64,000 nt of DNA from Sanguibacter keddieii DSM 10542. Its GTDB lineage: Bacteria > Actinomycetota > Actinomycetes > Actinomycetales > Cellulomonadaceae. Position numbers and translations under genes: made by a program. This document shows, in pieces, positions 51,815 to 61,071 of the stretch (positions within the stretch are counted from its first letter, which is position 1; every line of letters starts with the position of its first letter). The stretch is taken from contig NC_013521.1 in assembly GCF_000024925.1 (NCBI RefSeq), positions 3,906,001 through 3,970,000 of the forward strand. The letters are read 5' to 3'. The notes under the pieces were generated by a model, which saw only the letters and a list, made by a program, of their open reading frames with translations, was not told the DNA's origin and ran no database searches.

Positions 51815-52834
51815 ATGAGCCCCGACCTCGCCGCAGACCCCCGCTGGACCCCTGACGTCCTCGGAGGGTCCTGGCTCGCGCAGACCCTCGAGCTGCGCCC
51901 GGACGACGAGGGCGAGGTCGTGGCGACCCTGGTGACCGACGGCGGTCGTCCGAGGACCGAGAAGGCCGTGCTGTACGTCCACGGGTTCGTCGACTACTTC
52001 TTCCAGACGCACATGGCCGACGCGCTCGCCGAGGACGGCTGGACGTTCTACGCGCTCGACCTGCGCAAGTACGGCCGCTCGCTGCGCCCGCACCAGACGC
52101 CCAACTACGTCACGCGCCTGTCGGACTACGCCGAGGAGCTCGACGCGGCCGCGCGCACCGTCACCGGCGAGCTCGGGCACAGCACCTTCGTGGTGATGGG
52201 CCACTCGACCGGCGGCCTGGTGACGTCGCTCTGGGCCGACGCCCGGACCGGGGCAGCCGGCAGCGCGGGCACCGCCGGCACTGCTGCTGGCCCGCACGTC
52301 GACGCCCTGGTGCTCAACTCCCCCTGGTTCGACCTCAACAAGCCGTGGTTCGACCGTGTCGTCTCGACGCGCCTGGTGGACCTCTTCGGCCCGCTGGCCC
52401 CGCGCGTCCCGGTCGGTCGGCTGGCGCCGCACTACGGGAGGGCGCTGCACCGGGAGTCGGGCGGGGAGTGGGACTACGACCTGACGCTCAAGCCGCACGA
52501 GGGCTTCCCGGTGCGGGCGGGGTGGCTGCGGGCGATCCGTCGCGGTCACGCCCAGGTGGCGCGCGGTCTCGACATCAGGTGCCCAGTGCTGGTCCTCACC
52601 TCGGACGCGACGGGCGACGCGACGCGCCACCACGACGCGCTGCTCACGACCGACAGCGTCCTCGACGTCGAGCAGACCGTCCGGGTCGCCCCGGGCATCG
52701 GCCCGGACGTCACCCTGGTGCGGGTGCCCGGCGGGGCGCACGACCTCAGCCTGTCCCCCGAGCCGGCGCGCAGCCGGTTCTTCACCGAGGTCACCACCTG
52801 GCTGGACGCCCGGACCGCGCACACAGACGGCTGA
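51815..52834 (+). CDS. Alpha/beta hydrolase (serine aminopeptidase S33/monoacylglycerol lipase-like)
   Basis: A 339-residue hydrolase. VLYVHGFVDYFFQTHMADALAEDGWTFYALDLRKYGRS is the family start, the nucleophile serine is in MGHSTGG (about residue 131), an Asp lies in LVLTSDATG, and the histidine in VPGGAHDLSLSP. SAGTAGTAAG is an Ala/Gly insert. No signal peptide. Substrate unknown, likely an ester of lipid or short acyl group. The ATG follows a hairpin with weak ribosome site. Confidence 0.88.
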   Translation: MSPDLAADPRWTPDVLGGSWLAQTLELRPDDEGEVVATLVTDGGRPRTEKAVLYVHGFVDYFFQTHMADALAEDGWTFYALDLRKYGRSLRPHQTPNYVTRLSDYAEELDAAARTVTGELGHSTFVVMGHSTGGLVTSLWADARTGAAGSAGTAGTAAGPHVDALVLNSPWFDLNKPWFDRVVSTRLVDLFGPLAPRVPVGRLAPHYGRALHRESGGEWDYDLTLKPHEGFPVRAGWLRAIRRGHAQVARGLDIRCPVLVLTSDATGDATRHHDALLTTDSVLDVEQTVRVAPGIGPDVTLVRVPGGAHDLSLSPEPARSRFFTEVTTWLDARTAHTDG

Positions 52835-52858
52835 CGCCTGTCCGCACCCCGGCCTGTC

Positions 52859-52940
52859 TCAGGCCCTGTGCGCCTCGGGCTAGGCGCTGTGCGCCTCAGG
52901 CTGTGCCTTTGCGCCTCAGGCTAGGCCTTGGGCGCCTCGG
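52859..52940 (-). repeat. 20-21-bp tandem repeat, four copies, over the mrpG stop
   Basis: GAGGCGC recurs at spacings of 20-21 nt (plus-strand GCGCCTC at 52870, 52891, 52911, 52932). The first unit on the minus strand is the mrpG C-terminus with its TAG; the next three lie beyond the stop. Confidence 0.8.
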
Positions 52941-53355
52941 GCTCGTGCTTCGCCCGGCGTGCCGGGTTGTCGAGCCCGTGGTCGTCCTCGCAGCGCTCCG
53001 GCTTGGCGGGGGCGCGGAAGTGGTCCTCGGTGAGCTCGTCGAGGACCAGCAGGTCGTTGCGGACCTTCCCGGTGCGGTAGCCGGCGCGGCCGACCATGTG
53101 CGCGGCGACGGGCGCGGTGAGCAGCTGGAACACGACGATGAGCACGAGCATGCCGAGCACCTGCATGTTGCGCACACGCAGGGCCTCACCGGTGAGCAGC
53201 AGGATGAGGCCGAGCACCTGCGGCTTGGTGCCGGCGTGCATGCGGGCGAGCAGGTCGGGGAAGCGCAGCACACCGACGCCGGCGGCGAGCGCGAGGAAGG
53301 ACCCTCCGATGAGGCAGGCGTAGGCCGCGATGTCAGCCACGGCGGTCCAGCTCAT
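52921..53355 (-). CDS. mrpG: Na+/H+ antiporter subunit G
   Basis: A 144-residue membrane protein of the PhaG/MnhG family: LIGGSFLALAAGVGVLRFPDLLARMHAGTKPQVLGLILLLTG is the family core, with three membrane helices and a hydrophilic cytoplasmic tail. The ATG overlaps the mrpF stop (ATGA). Last gene of the operon. Confidence 0.93.
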   Translation of the reverse strand: MSWTAVADIAAYACLIGGSFLALAAGVGVLRFPDLLARMHAGTKPQVLGLILLLTGEALRVRNMQVLGMLVLIVVFQLLTAPVAAHMVGRAGYRTGKVRNDLLVLDELTEDHFRAPAKPERCEDDHGLDNPARRAKHEPEAPKA

Positions 53356-53819
53356 CGCTCCTCCTTCGGTCCGGTGATGTCTTGCACGGTCTTGGCCGCC
53401 TGCGGGATGGCCCCGATGGTGGTCGAGTGCTCGGTGCCCTTCGGGTCCTTCGGCTCGATGAGGTCGCGCGGCTCGTCGAGCATCGGGTGGTCGATGTCGT
53501 GACCGGCACGGGCGGCCTCCTCCTGGGCGACCTCCTCGGCGGTCCGGACACGGCCCTCGCCCTCGGGCTCCACGGCGGCGAACCGGGCGATGGTCACCGA
53601 CCCGACGAAGCCCACGAGCGAGAGGACGACGAGGATCGGGAGGGTGTCGAGACGCCCGGACACGGCGGACTCCAGGACGATCCCACCCACGAGGGCGGTG
53701 ACGAACACGTCGAGGGCGACGGTGCGGTCGAGCATGCTCGGCCCGCGCTCGGCGCGGACCAGCGCGAGGATCGCGGCGACCACGAGCATGGTGCCGCAGA
53801 TGATGGCGACGACGGTCAT
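53352..53819 (-). CDS. mrpF: Na+/H+ antiporter subunit F
   Basis: A 155-residue protein; MnhF core ALVRAERGPSMLDRTVALDVFVTALVGGIVL and VLSLVGFVGSVTIARF with three membrane helices, plus a long 75-residue acidic tail (EGEGRVRTAEEVAQEE) not usual for MrpF. ATGA overlaps on both sides. Confidence 0.92.
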   Translation of the reverse strand: MTVVAIICGTMLVVAAILALVRAERGPSMLDRTVALDVFVTALVGGIVLESAVSGRLDTLPILVVLSLVGFVGSVTIARFAAVEPEGEGRVRTAEEVAQEEAARAGHDIDHPMLDEPRDLIEPKDPKGTEHSTTIGAIPQAAKTVQDITGPKEER

Positions 53820-54439
53820 GACGGGACCTCCGTGGTCGGGGTCGTGCCCTGCTCGGCGGAGCGGGCTGCGTCGAGCGCGGCCTGCCCGCGTCGGGTGCGG
53901 GCCACGCCGGCGAGGGCGAGCTCCTCGTCCGAGGCGAGGGCGCGCATGACGCGGGCCTCGAGCTCGAGGGTGTCCTGGCGGACCTTGTCCGGCCCACCGT
54001 AGGACTCGATGTCGAGGACGTGCAGGTAGAGCATGCCGGTGTTGCGGTGCGCCTCGATGACGAGCGAGCCGGGGACCAGCGAGCTGATCTCCGCGACGAT
54101 CGTCAGGTAGAGGTCCGAGGAGCTCCGCAGCCTCACGCCCACGACCGCACCGCGGGGCACCATGCGGAACCTGAAGGCGTAGAGGCTCACCTCGACGGAG
54201 GCGATCACGAGGTCCCACGCGAAGCGCAGGAGCAGGGCGATGATGCCCAGCGGCCGCACCCGCCCGTGGAAGTCGATGGTCGGGAGCGGCATGAGGACCG
54301 TGACGAGCACGGCGATGCCGAGACCCGCGAGGACGTTGCCCCACGTGAGCGAGCCCCAGAGCATCACCCACACGAGGGCGAGCCACAGGACCGTGGGCCA
54401 CTGCTCGAGGATCTTCCGGCGTCTGCGGTGGATCGTCAT
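53816..54439 (-). CDS. mrpE: Na+/H+ antiporter subunit E
   Basis: A 207-residue protein of the MnhE family: RRRKILEQWPTVLWLALVWVMLWGSLTWGNVLAGLGIAVLV, then IVAEISSLVPGSLVIEAHRNTGMLYLHVLD. The C-terminal 50 residues are a hydrophilic extension. Start ATG 54439 overlaps the mrpD stop. Confidence 0.93.
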   Translation of the reverse strand: MTIHRRRRKILEQWPTVLWLALVWVMLWGSLTWGNVLAGLGIAVLVTVLMPLPTIDFHGRVRPLGIIALLLRFAWDLVIASVEVSLYAFRFRMVPRGAVVGVRLRSSSDLYLTIVAEISSLVPGSLVIEAHRNTGMLYLHVLDIESYGGPDKVRQDTLELEARVMRALASDEELALAGVARTRRGQAALDAARSAEQGTTPTTEVPS

Positions 54440-56058
54440 GAGTCGCCTCCGTCCGTCGTGCCGGTCGAGCCGTCGTCGGGCGACGAGCTCTGCGAGGGGA
54501 CCGGGGTGTTGTCGATCCCCGGGTTGGGCACCGAGTCGGTCGAGTCGCCCTCGCCGCGCCCGTCCTCGCCGAGGACCGCGTCGATGTAGTTGCTGTTGTC
54601 CTGCATGGTCGCGGCGGCACGGTCGGCGTAGCCGTAGAGCGGTCCGGCGACGACGGTCAGCAGCAGGCCGACGGCCACGAGGGCCGTGGTCGGACCGACC
54701 ATGGTGCGCGGGAGCGTCGCCTCGGGCAGCGGCTCGGGCGGGGTCTGCCAGAACGCCTTGTTCCAGGCCTTGACGATCGCGTACAGCGTGAGCAGCGAGG
54801 TGACGACGCTGCCGACCACGAGCGTGTAGGCGAGGGCGGTGCCCTGCTCGACACCGGCCTCGAGCAGCCCGACCTTGCCGAGGAACCCGGACAGCGGCGG
54901 GATGCCGGCGAGGTTCATCGCGGGGATGAAGAAGAGGATCGCGAGGCCCGGGGCGATCTTCGCGAGACCGCCCAGCCGTTCGAGCGACGTGGACCCACCT
55001 CTGCGCTCGACCAGCCCCACCACGAGGAACAGCGTGGTCTGCACGGTGATGTGGTGCGCGACGTAGAAGATCGACGCACCGAGCCCCGCCTGGCTGGCGA
55101 GCGCGATGCCGAAGAGCATGTACCCGATGTGGCTGACCAGCGTGAAGGACAGCAGTCGTTTGATGTCGTTCTGCGCGACCGCTCCGAGGATCCCGATGAC
55201 CATCGTCGCGAGCGCGAGCCACATGAGGAGCGTGTCGAGACGACCGTCGGTGAAGAGCAGCGTCTGGGTGCGCATGATCGCGTAGACGCCCACCTTGGTG
55301 AGCAGTCCGGCGAACACCGCGGTGACCGGGGCCGGGGCCGTCGGGTAGGAGTCCGGCAGCCAGGCGGACAGCGGGAAGATCGCCGCCTTGATCCCGAAGG
55401 CGAGCAGCAGCAGCAGCTGCAGCACGAGGGCGACCCCGGGGTCGATCTCGGGGAGGCGCTGCGCGAGCTGCGCCATGTTGACGGTGCCGGTCGCGGCGTA
55501 GACGAGGGCGATCGCGACGAGGAAGATGATCGACGACAGCAGCGCGACGATGACGTAGATGGACCCGGCGCGGATCCGCTCGCCGGTCCCCCCGAGCGTC
55601 AGGAGCACGTAGCTGGCGGCCAGCAGGATCTCGAAGCCGACGTAGAGGTTGAAGAGGTCGCCGGCGAGGAACGCGTTGGACACGCCCGCCGCCAGGACGA
55701 GGTACGTCGGGTGGTAGATCGAGACGGGCGCGGCCTCGTCTCCGTCGGTGATGCCCTGCCCGAGGGAGTAGAGCAGGACGCAGAGCATCACGACGCTCGA
55801 CACCGTGAGCATGAGGGACGAGAGACGGTCGGCGACGAGGTCGATGCCGACCGGCGCCGCCCACCCGCCGATGTCGACGACCACGGGACCCGAGTCGGCG
55901 AGGAACAGCAGCCCGACCCCGACGGCCACCATGAGCGACAGGGCGACCACGGAGATGACGCGCTGGGCGCGGGGGTGCCGGTAGAGCGCGAGCGTCAGCC
56001 CGGCCGCGAACAGCGGCATGACGACGGGGAGCGGGACGAGCCAGGTGTACTCACTCAC
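54436..56058 (-). CDS. mrpD: Na+/H+ antiporter subunit D
   Basis: A 540-residue polytopic protein of the complex I NuoL/M/N family, with about 14 helices: NAFLAGDLFNLYVGFEILLAASYVLLTLGG, KAAIFPLSAWLPDSYPTAPAPVTAVFAGLLTKVGVYAI, KRLLSFTLVSHIGYMLFGIAL and AGIPPLSGFLGKVGLL. It has conserved lysine/glutamate of the proton path. A Ser/Asp-rich tail follows. GTG overlaps mrpC TGA. Confidence 0.95.
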   Translation of the reverse strand: MSEYTWLVPLPVVMPLFAAGLTLALYRHPRAQRVISVVALSLMVAVGVGLLFLADSGPVVVDIGGWAAPVGIDLVADRLSSLMLTVSSVVMLCVLLYSLGQGITDGDEAAPVSIYHPTYLVLAAGVSNAFLAGDLFNLYVGFEILLAASYVLLTLGGTGERIRAGSIYVIVALLSSIIFLVAIALVYAATGTVNMAQLAQRLPEIDPGVALVLQLLLLLAFGIKAAIFPLSAWLPDSYPTAPAPVTAVFAGLLTKVGVYAIMRTQTLLFTDGRLDTLLMWLALATMVIGILGAVAQNDIKRLLSFTLVSHIGYMLFGIALASQAGLGASIFYVAHHITVQTTLFLVVGLVERRGGSTSLERLGGLAKIAPGLAILFFIPAMNLAGIPPLSGFLGKVGLLEAGVEQGTALAYTLVVGSVVTSLLTLYAIVKAWNKAFWQTPPEPLPEATLPRTMVGPTTALVAVGLLLTVVAGPLYGYADRAAATMQDNSNYIDAVLGEDGRGEGDSTDSVPNPGIDNTPVPSQSSSPDDGSTGTTDGGDS

Positions 56059-56531
56059 GGTGTGCCCCTCTCCGTCTCGTCGCGTGCCTCGGCGGCCTGT
56101 TCATCGATGCTCTCGCTGTCCTCTTCGGCGTCGGTGTCGTTGTAGAGGGGCGCGTTCTTCGCGGCGAGCCGCACGATGCGCTTGTCCTCCAGGTCGTCCT
56201 GGACCTCGTCGTGGCCGTGGAGCTGCCAGGACCTGTAGGCCATGGCGAGCACGAAGGCCGTGAGCGCGAGGGTGATGACGATCGCCGTGAGGACCATGGC
56301 CTGCGGCAGCGGGTCGCTCATGTCGGCGGGGTCGGTCTCCCCGATGAGCGGCGCTCCCCCGGCGCGGCCACCGGCCACGAGGAACAGGAGGTTCGCGCCG
56401 TTACCCAGCAGGATGAAGCCGATGAGCACGCGGGTGAGGCTGCGTTCGAGGAGCAGGTACACGCCGGTGGTGAAGAGCACGCCGATCGCGACGACGAGCA
56501 GCAGGTTGGGGCTCATGTCGATGAGGTCCAT
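56055..56531 (-). CDS. mrpC: Na+/H+ antiporter subunit C
   Basis: A 158-residue NuoK-like protein: LFTTGVYLLLERSLTRVLIGFILLGNGANLLFLVAG and ADPLPQALVLTAIVI-like DPLPQAMVLTAIVITLALTAFVLAMAYR, three helices, then an acidic tail of about 45 residues. ATG shares one base with the mrpA stop (TGATG). Confidence 0.95.
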   Translation of the reverse strand: MDLIDMSPNLLLVVAIGVLFTTGVYLLLERSLTRVLIGFILLGNGANLLFLVAGGRAGGAPLIGETDPADMSDPLPQAMVLTAIVITLALTAFVLAMAYRSWQLHGHDEVQDDLEDKRIVRLAAKNAPLYNDTDAEEDSESIDEQAAEARDETERGTP

Positions 56532-59500
56532 CAGAGCCTCCCCTCGCGCTCGGTGGCCCCGCCGGTCGCGGAGCCGTCCTCGGTCGAGCGGGTGTTGCCG
56601 CGGCTGTCGCGTGTGCGGTGCGCCGCGTTCTCGCGGGAGTGCTCGACGGAGCTGGTCCCGACGCCGACGGAGATGCCCTCGACGGCGTTCTGCTGGACGG
56701 GCAGGGCAAGGTCGATCTGACGGTCGATCTCAGCTCCCAGGGATCGGAGGACGTCGAGGATGAGCCCGACGACCACGAGGAACACCCCGAGGTCGAAGAA
56801 CAGCGCGGTGACGAGCTTGACGTCACCGAAGAGCGGCAGGGTGAAGTCGACGATCTCGCTCTGCAGCACGCCGCCGCCGAAGATCAGCGACCCGAGGCCG
56901 ACGCCCGCGGAGAGGAACAGACCGACGCCGAGCAGCAGGCCGGGCTGGACCGGGAGGGCCTCGCCGAGCTCGTAGCGGCCGCCGGCGAGGTAGCGCACGA
57001 CGAGCGCGATGCCGACGACGATCCCTGCGGCGAAGCCACCGCCGGGCGCGTTGTGGCCGGCGAACAGCAGGAAGATCGCGTAGACGATCATCGAGTGGAA
57101 CAGCAGTCGTGTGACGACCTCGAAGATCACCGAGCGTCGGACCGGGGCGAGCGTCTTGCCGGCCGGCAGCCAGACGCGCTGCCGCATGGACTGGGCGGGC
57201 TGCGCAGGCGCTCCCTTGGCCGGCATGAGCGCGGCGACCTGCGGGCTGGCCTCGGCCTCGGTCTGCGCGGCCCACACCCGGTAGGCGTTGGCCGAGTCCG
57301 AGGTGACGTTCTGCGCGCGGAAGATCTCGCCTCCGCGGCGGCTGAGGAACACGAGCGACGCGACACCGGTGGCCGCGACGAGCAGCACCGAGATCTCGCC
57401 CATGGTGTCCCAGGCGCGGATGTCGACCAGGGTCACGTTGACGATGTTCTTGCCACCGCCGAACTCGTAGGCCTCGTCGGGGAACTTGGTCGAGACGGCC
57501 TCGTGGACGCGGGCGCCGGGGGCCACGAGCGCGAAGCCCATGACCACGACGCCGACCGCCACGGCGATCGCGAGGCGCACGTACCGCGAGAGCGCGAGCG
57601 GGCGGTCCGAGAAGTACGCGGGGAGCCTGCGGAGCACGAGGACCATGACCACGAGGGTGACGGTCTCGACGAGCACCTGCGTGAGGGCGAGGTCCGGGGC
57701 GCCGTGCAGCATGAAGAGGAAGGCCACCGAGTACCCGGCAAAACCGGCCAGCAGCACGGCCTTGAGGCGGCGGCGCGACCGCGCGGCGAGGATCGACGAG
57801 ACGACGATGACGAGCACGGGGGCGATCTGCGCGGCGGTGTCCCAGAGGCGCGTCTCGGTCGGCCAGGAGGTCTGCGTGAGCAGGATGCCACCGGGGCCGA
57901 CGACGAGCACGATGAGGATCGCGCCGAGGTAGAAGGGCAGCGAGCCACGCTGCGTCATGGCGGTGACGTCGGCGGCGAGGTCGTCGAGGGCGCGCATGGA
58001 GCGCCGGTAGGCCTTGTCGGCCTCGAGGGTGCGCGGCATCGCGGCCTGGAACCACTCGACGGCCCGGCGCTGCCAGAACAGCACCCCGCCGAGCCCGAGG
58101 ATCGCGACGGTCAGCCAGAACGCCGGCGTGATGCCCGCCCAGAGGACCAGGTGACCGGCCTCTCCCGTCGGGTAGCTGTCGGCGTGCGGCGCGAGGAGCC
58201 GCTCCCCGACCGCCGGGAAGAGCGCGGCGGCAAGACCGAGGACGGCGAGCACGAGCGCCGGGACGACCATGAGCAGCGACTGACGCTTGATGGCCGCGGT
58301 GTCGACCTGCGAGGTCTCGACGGCGTGGCCCTCGGCGTTGACCGCGACGAGCGGGATGGCGGGGGCGCCCTTCTTGGTGGCGAAGGCCCCCCAGAAGAAG
58401 CGGAGCCCGTAGGCCACCGTGAGCATCGAGCCGACCGCGACGGCGGCGATGACCAGCGGGCCGAGCCACGACGGCCCCACCGGGACGCCGTCGTGGACGA
58501 GGGCCTCGAGCGCGGCCTCCTTGGCGACGTAGCCCGCGAACGGCGGCAGGCCGATCATCGAGGCCGTCGCGAGACCACCGGCGAGAGCGGTGAGCGGCAT
58601 GGCGCGCCCGACCCCGGAGAGCCGGCGCAGGTCGCGGGTGCCGGTCGCGGCGTCGACGATGCCGACGGTGAGGAACAGCGCCGCCTTGAACATCGCGTGA
58701 GCGCCGATCATGGCGAGGCCGGCCAGCGCCGCGGCGCGGGACCCGAGCCCGACCATGAGGACGATGAGGCCGAGCTGGCTGACGGTGCCGTAGGCGAGGA
58801 CGAGCTTGAGGTCGTTCTGCCGCAGCGCGCGGTAGCCGCCGAGCAGCAGGGTCCCGCACCCGAGGACCACGATGATCGCGACCCACACCGTGAGGTGCGA
58901 GTACGCCGGTGCGAAGCGGGCGACGAGGTACACGCCGGCCTTCACCATCGCGGCGGCGTGCAGGTACGCGCTGACCGGGGTCGGGGCAGCCATCGCGGCG
59001 GGCAGCCAGAAGTGGGTGGGGATGAGCGCGGCCTTGGACGACGCACCCACGAGCAGGCAGACGACCGCAGCAGTCACGGCCGCACCCTCGGGCGGGTTCG
59101 CGAGGAGCCCGGAGAGGCTGTAGCCGGTCTCGGCGGTCTGGCCCAGGATCACCACGCCGACCAGCATGGCGAGGCCGCCCGCGGTGGTGACGATGATGGC
59201 CTGCATGGCGGCGCGGCGGCTCGCCTTGCGGTCGTGGTAGTGACCGATGAGCAGGTAGGAGAAGACGGTGGTGAGCTCCCAGAACATGAACATGAGGAGC
59301 ATGTCGTCAGCGGTGACGAGTCCTACCATCGCGCCGGCGAAGGCCGTGAGGACCCCGCCGAACTTGCGCAGGCCCGAGGCTGACGCGGCGAAGTACGCCG
59401 AGCAGTACACGAGGACCAGCGCGCCGACGCCGCCCACGAGGAGCAGCATGAGCCAGCCGAGGGTGTCGAGGCGGAACGACAGCTCGACGCCGAGCGCGGG

Positions 59501-59683
59501 GATCCAGCTGACCACCTCGGTGGGGTGGTCGCCGTCCATGACACGGCCGGTCTGGGAGAGTGCGTAGACAGCCGCCGAGGCGGGCGCGAGAGCCATCACG
59601 AGGAAGGCTCGACGCCCCAGCCAGGAGACCAGTGCGGGCGCGGCAAGTGCCATGACGACGTGGGCAACGAGCAAGAGCAGCAC
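56531..59683 (-). CDS. mrpA: Na+/H+ antiporter subunit A (with fused subunit B domain)
   Basis: A 1050-residue protein forming the bulk of the Mrp antiporter, which exports sodium for protons. NuoL-like half: LLMFMFWELTTVFSYLLIGHY, KAALIPTHFWLPAAMAAPTPVSAYLHAAAMVKAGVYLVARF, KLVLAYGTVSQLGLIVLMVGLG. Then MrpA C-terminal elements, and the last 200 residues are a MnhB domain (HSMIVYAIFLLFAGHNAPGGGFAAGIVVGIALVVRYLAGG), so mrpB is fused as in many actinobacteria. GTG start with GGAG. A TAAACT −10-like hexamer is 95 nt upstream. First gene of six overlapping genes. Confidence 0.95.
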   Translation of the reverse strand: MLLLLVAHVVMALAAPALVSWLGRRAFLVMALAPASAAVYALSQTGRVMDGDHPTEVVSWIPALGVELSFRLDTLGWLMLLLVGGVGALVLVYCSAYFAASASGLRKFGGVLTAFAGAMVGLVTADDMLLMFMFWELTTVFSYLLIGHYHDRKASRRAAMQAIIVTTAGGLAMLVGVVILGQTAETGYSLSGLLANPPEGAAVTAAVVCLLVGASSKAALIPTHFWLPAAMAAPTPVSAYLHAAAMVKAGVYLVARFAPAYSHLTVWVAIIVVLGCGTLLLGGYRALRQNDLKLVLAYGTVSQLGLIVLMVGLGSRAAALAGLAMIGAHAMFKAALFLTVGIVDAATGTRDLRRLSGVGRAMPLTALAGGLATASMIGLPPFAGYVAKEAALEALVHDGVPVGPSWLGPLVIAAVAVGSMLTVAYGLRFFWGAFATKKGAPAIPLVAVNAEGHAVETSQVDTAAIKRQSLLMVVPALVLAVLGLAAALFPAVGERLLAPHADSYPTGEAGHLVLWAGITPAFWLTVAILGLGGVLFWQRRAVEWFQAAMPRTLEADKAYRRSMRALDDLAADVTAMTQRGSLPFYLGAILIVLVVGPGGILLTQTSWPTETRLWDTAAQIAPVLVIVVSSILAARSRRRLKAVLLAGFAGYSVAFLFMLHGAPDLALTQVLVETVTLVVMVLVLRRLPAYFSDRPLALSRYVRLAIAVAVGVVVMGFALVAPGARVHEAVSTKFPDEAYEFGGGKNIVNVTLVDIRAWDTMGEISVLLVAATGVASLVFLSRRGGEIFRAQNVTSDSANAYRVWAAQTEAEASPQVAALMPAKGAPAQPAQSMRQRVWLPAGKTLAPVRRSVIFEVVTRLLFHSMIVYAIFLLFAGHNAPGGGFAAGIVVGIALVVRYLAGGRYELGEALPVQPGLLLGVGLFLSAGVGLGSLIFGGGVLQSEIVDFTLPLFGDVKLVTALFFDLGVFLVVVGLILDVLRSLGAEIDRQIDLALPVQQNAVEGISVGVGTSSVEHSRENAAHRTRDSRGNTRSTEDGSATGGATEREGRL

Positions 59684-59987
59684 GTCCGCTCCGTCCTGTT
59701 GTGGGCGGGTGGTCGGTCAGCCCCGCTGCGCGCGCGCAGGTCAGCACGCGCCCAGGGCAGGGTGGAGTTGTGGCGATCAGTTTACCAAGGCATGGGGTCG
59801 GCCGGTGCCACGGGAGGCTCCGGTGAGACCATTCTGCGGCACCACGGCGCTCGGCGCTCGGGCTAGGCCCGGCAGCACGGGGAGGCACCCGGACGAGACG
59901 AGACGAACGCCACGTCGAGACGTCCCGGGAGAGGGAGCCCAGGAGGGCTACCGGGCCGAGGTGACGGTGCGACTCCCGCCGCCGTCG
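59684..59987 (-). promoter_or_regulatory. 304-bp gene-free leader of the mrp operon
   Basis: Holds no convincing gene. A TAAACT −10-like hexamer reads on the minus strand at 59779-59784, within TTGGTAAACTGATCG, leaving about a 90-nt GC-rich leader. Weak hairpin CGGGC/GCCCG at 59859-59871 could terminate the upstream gene. No recognisable riboswitch. Confidence 0.45.
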
Positions 59988-61070
59988 TCAGATCTCGTCG
60001 GGCTCCACGAGGAACTCGTCCTGGTCGACGACCTCGCCGCCGACGGCGCCGTAGACCGCGCGGGCGAGCGCCGTGACGACCCCCACGGCGCGGGTGCGCG
60101 CGACCCGGTGCTCGAAGGACGGGAGCTCCCGTTGCCAGTCGACGAGGTCGTCGGGGGTCCAGCGCACCTGGTAGGCGATGGCCCCGTCGACCGCCCACTC
60201 GAGGCCGCGGAGCACGAGGGGCAGCTGCTCGACGCCGCTGACCTCGACCGACACGAGCCCGCCGTCCCCCAGGTCGACCTCGACGCCGTAGGCGGACAGC
60301 GTCTGGGGCCCGCTGAGCGCGGCGACGTCGACGTCCTCCGCGCGCGCGTGCAGCGCGGCGAGCTGCGCGGGCGTGAGCGGCCCGTCGCTCTCGACCGGGA
60401 CCGTGCCGGCGGTCGGAGGCGGTCCCTGCCAGGGCGTCCCGGTGCTCGCGAGGCGAGCCCCGGAGTCGGCCGCCACGCAGACGGCGAGCGCGGCGTCGGG
60501 CGAGAGCCAGACGTCGGAGAAGACCGTGAGGTCGACCGAGGCGGCCGGGTCGGGCACCACGAAGCGCGGCCCGGCGTCGCCGAGGTCGAAGCGCACGGCG
60601 CCGCAGAGGCGTCGCGCGACGGCGACGAGCCAGGTGGCGACGCGCGCCTCCTCGCGGATCGGGTACGCCTCGGAGTAGACCCGACCGAGCCCGTCGCGGT
60701 CTCCGCCCGGGTAGGGCGCCGCGCCACGCTCGCGCGGGCACAGCACCTCGTAGACCATGCCGACGGGGCCCTCGAAGCCCAGCCCGCTGCCGTCGGTGCT
60801 CTCGGGCGCGTAGGGACCCGAGATCGTCGTGTGGCGCGAGGTCCGCAGGGTCCCGGGGACGAGGCGGTCGCCACCCTTGGCGCGGGCGACCTCGGGGGCT
60901 TCTTCCCACCGGGTGGCGGGGAACCTGGACATGGCCAGGGCCTCGACCTCGGCGGGGTCGACGTCGTCCTCGACCGCGAGGAGGTGGCGGACGTAGAGGT
61001 CGGCGATCGGGTGCCCCGACACCGCCGGGAGCGGCTGCAGTCTCGGTCGGGCGTCGGCTGCGTCGTCCAC
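59988..61070 (-). CDS. Conserved hypothetical protein coupled to dcd
   Basis: A 360-residue soluble protein with no membrane helix. MDDAADARPRLQPLPAVSGHPIADLYVRHLLAVEDDVDP begins it; VGMVYEVLCPRERGAAPYPGG, EEARVATWLVAVARRLCGAVRF, VDLTVFSDVWLSP and LRGLEWAVDGAIAYQVRWTPDDL are other blocks. I do not recognise a domain. The GTG at 61070 starts one base after the dcd stop, so translation is coupled; a link to nucleotide metabolism is only contextual. Confidence 0.75.
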   Translation of the reverse strand: MDDAADARPRLQPLPAVSGHPIADLYVRHLLAVEDDVDPAEVEALAMSRFPATRWEEAPEVARAKGGDRLVPGTLRTSRHTTISGPYAPESTDGSGLGFEGPVGMVYEVLCPRERGAAPYPGGDRDGLGRVYSEAYPIREEARVATWLVAVARRLCGAVRFDLGDAGPRFVVPDPAASVDLTVFSDVWLSPDAALAVCVAADSGARLASTGTPWQGPPPTAGTVPVESDGPLTPAQLAALHARAEDVDVAALSGPQTLSAYGVEVDLGDGGLVSVEVSGVEQLPLVLRGLEWAVDGAIAYQVRWTPDDLVDWQRELPSFEHRVARTRAVGVVTALARAVYGAVGGEVVDQDEFLVEPDEI

Positions 61071-61071
61071 G

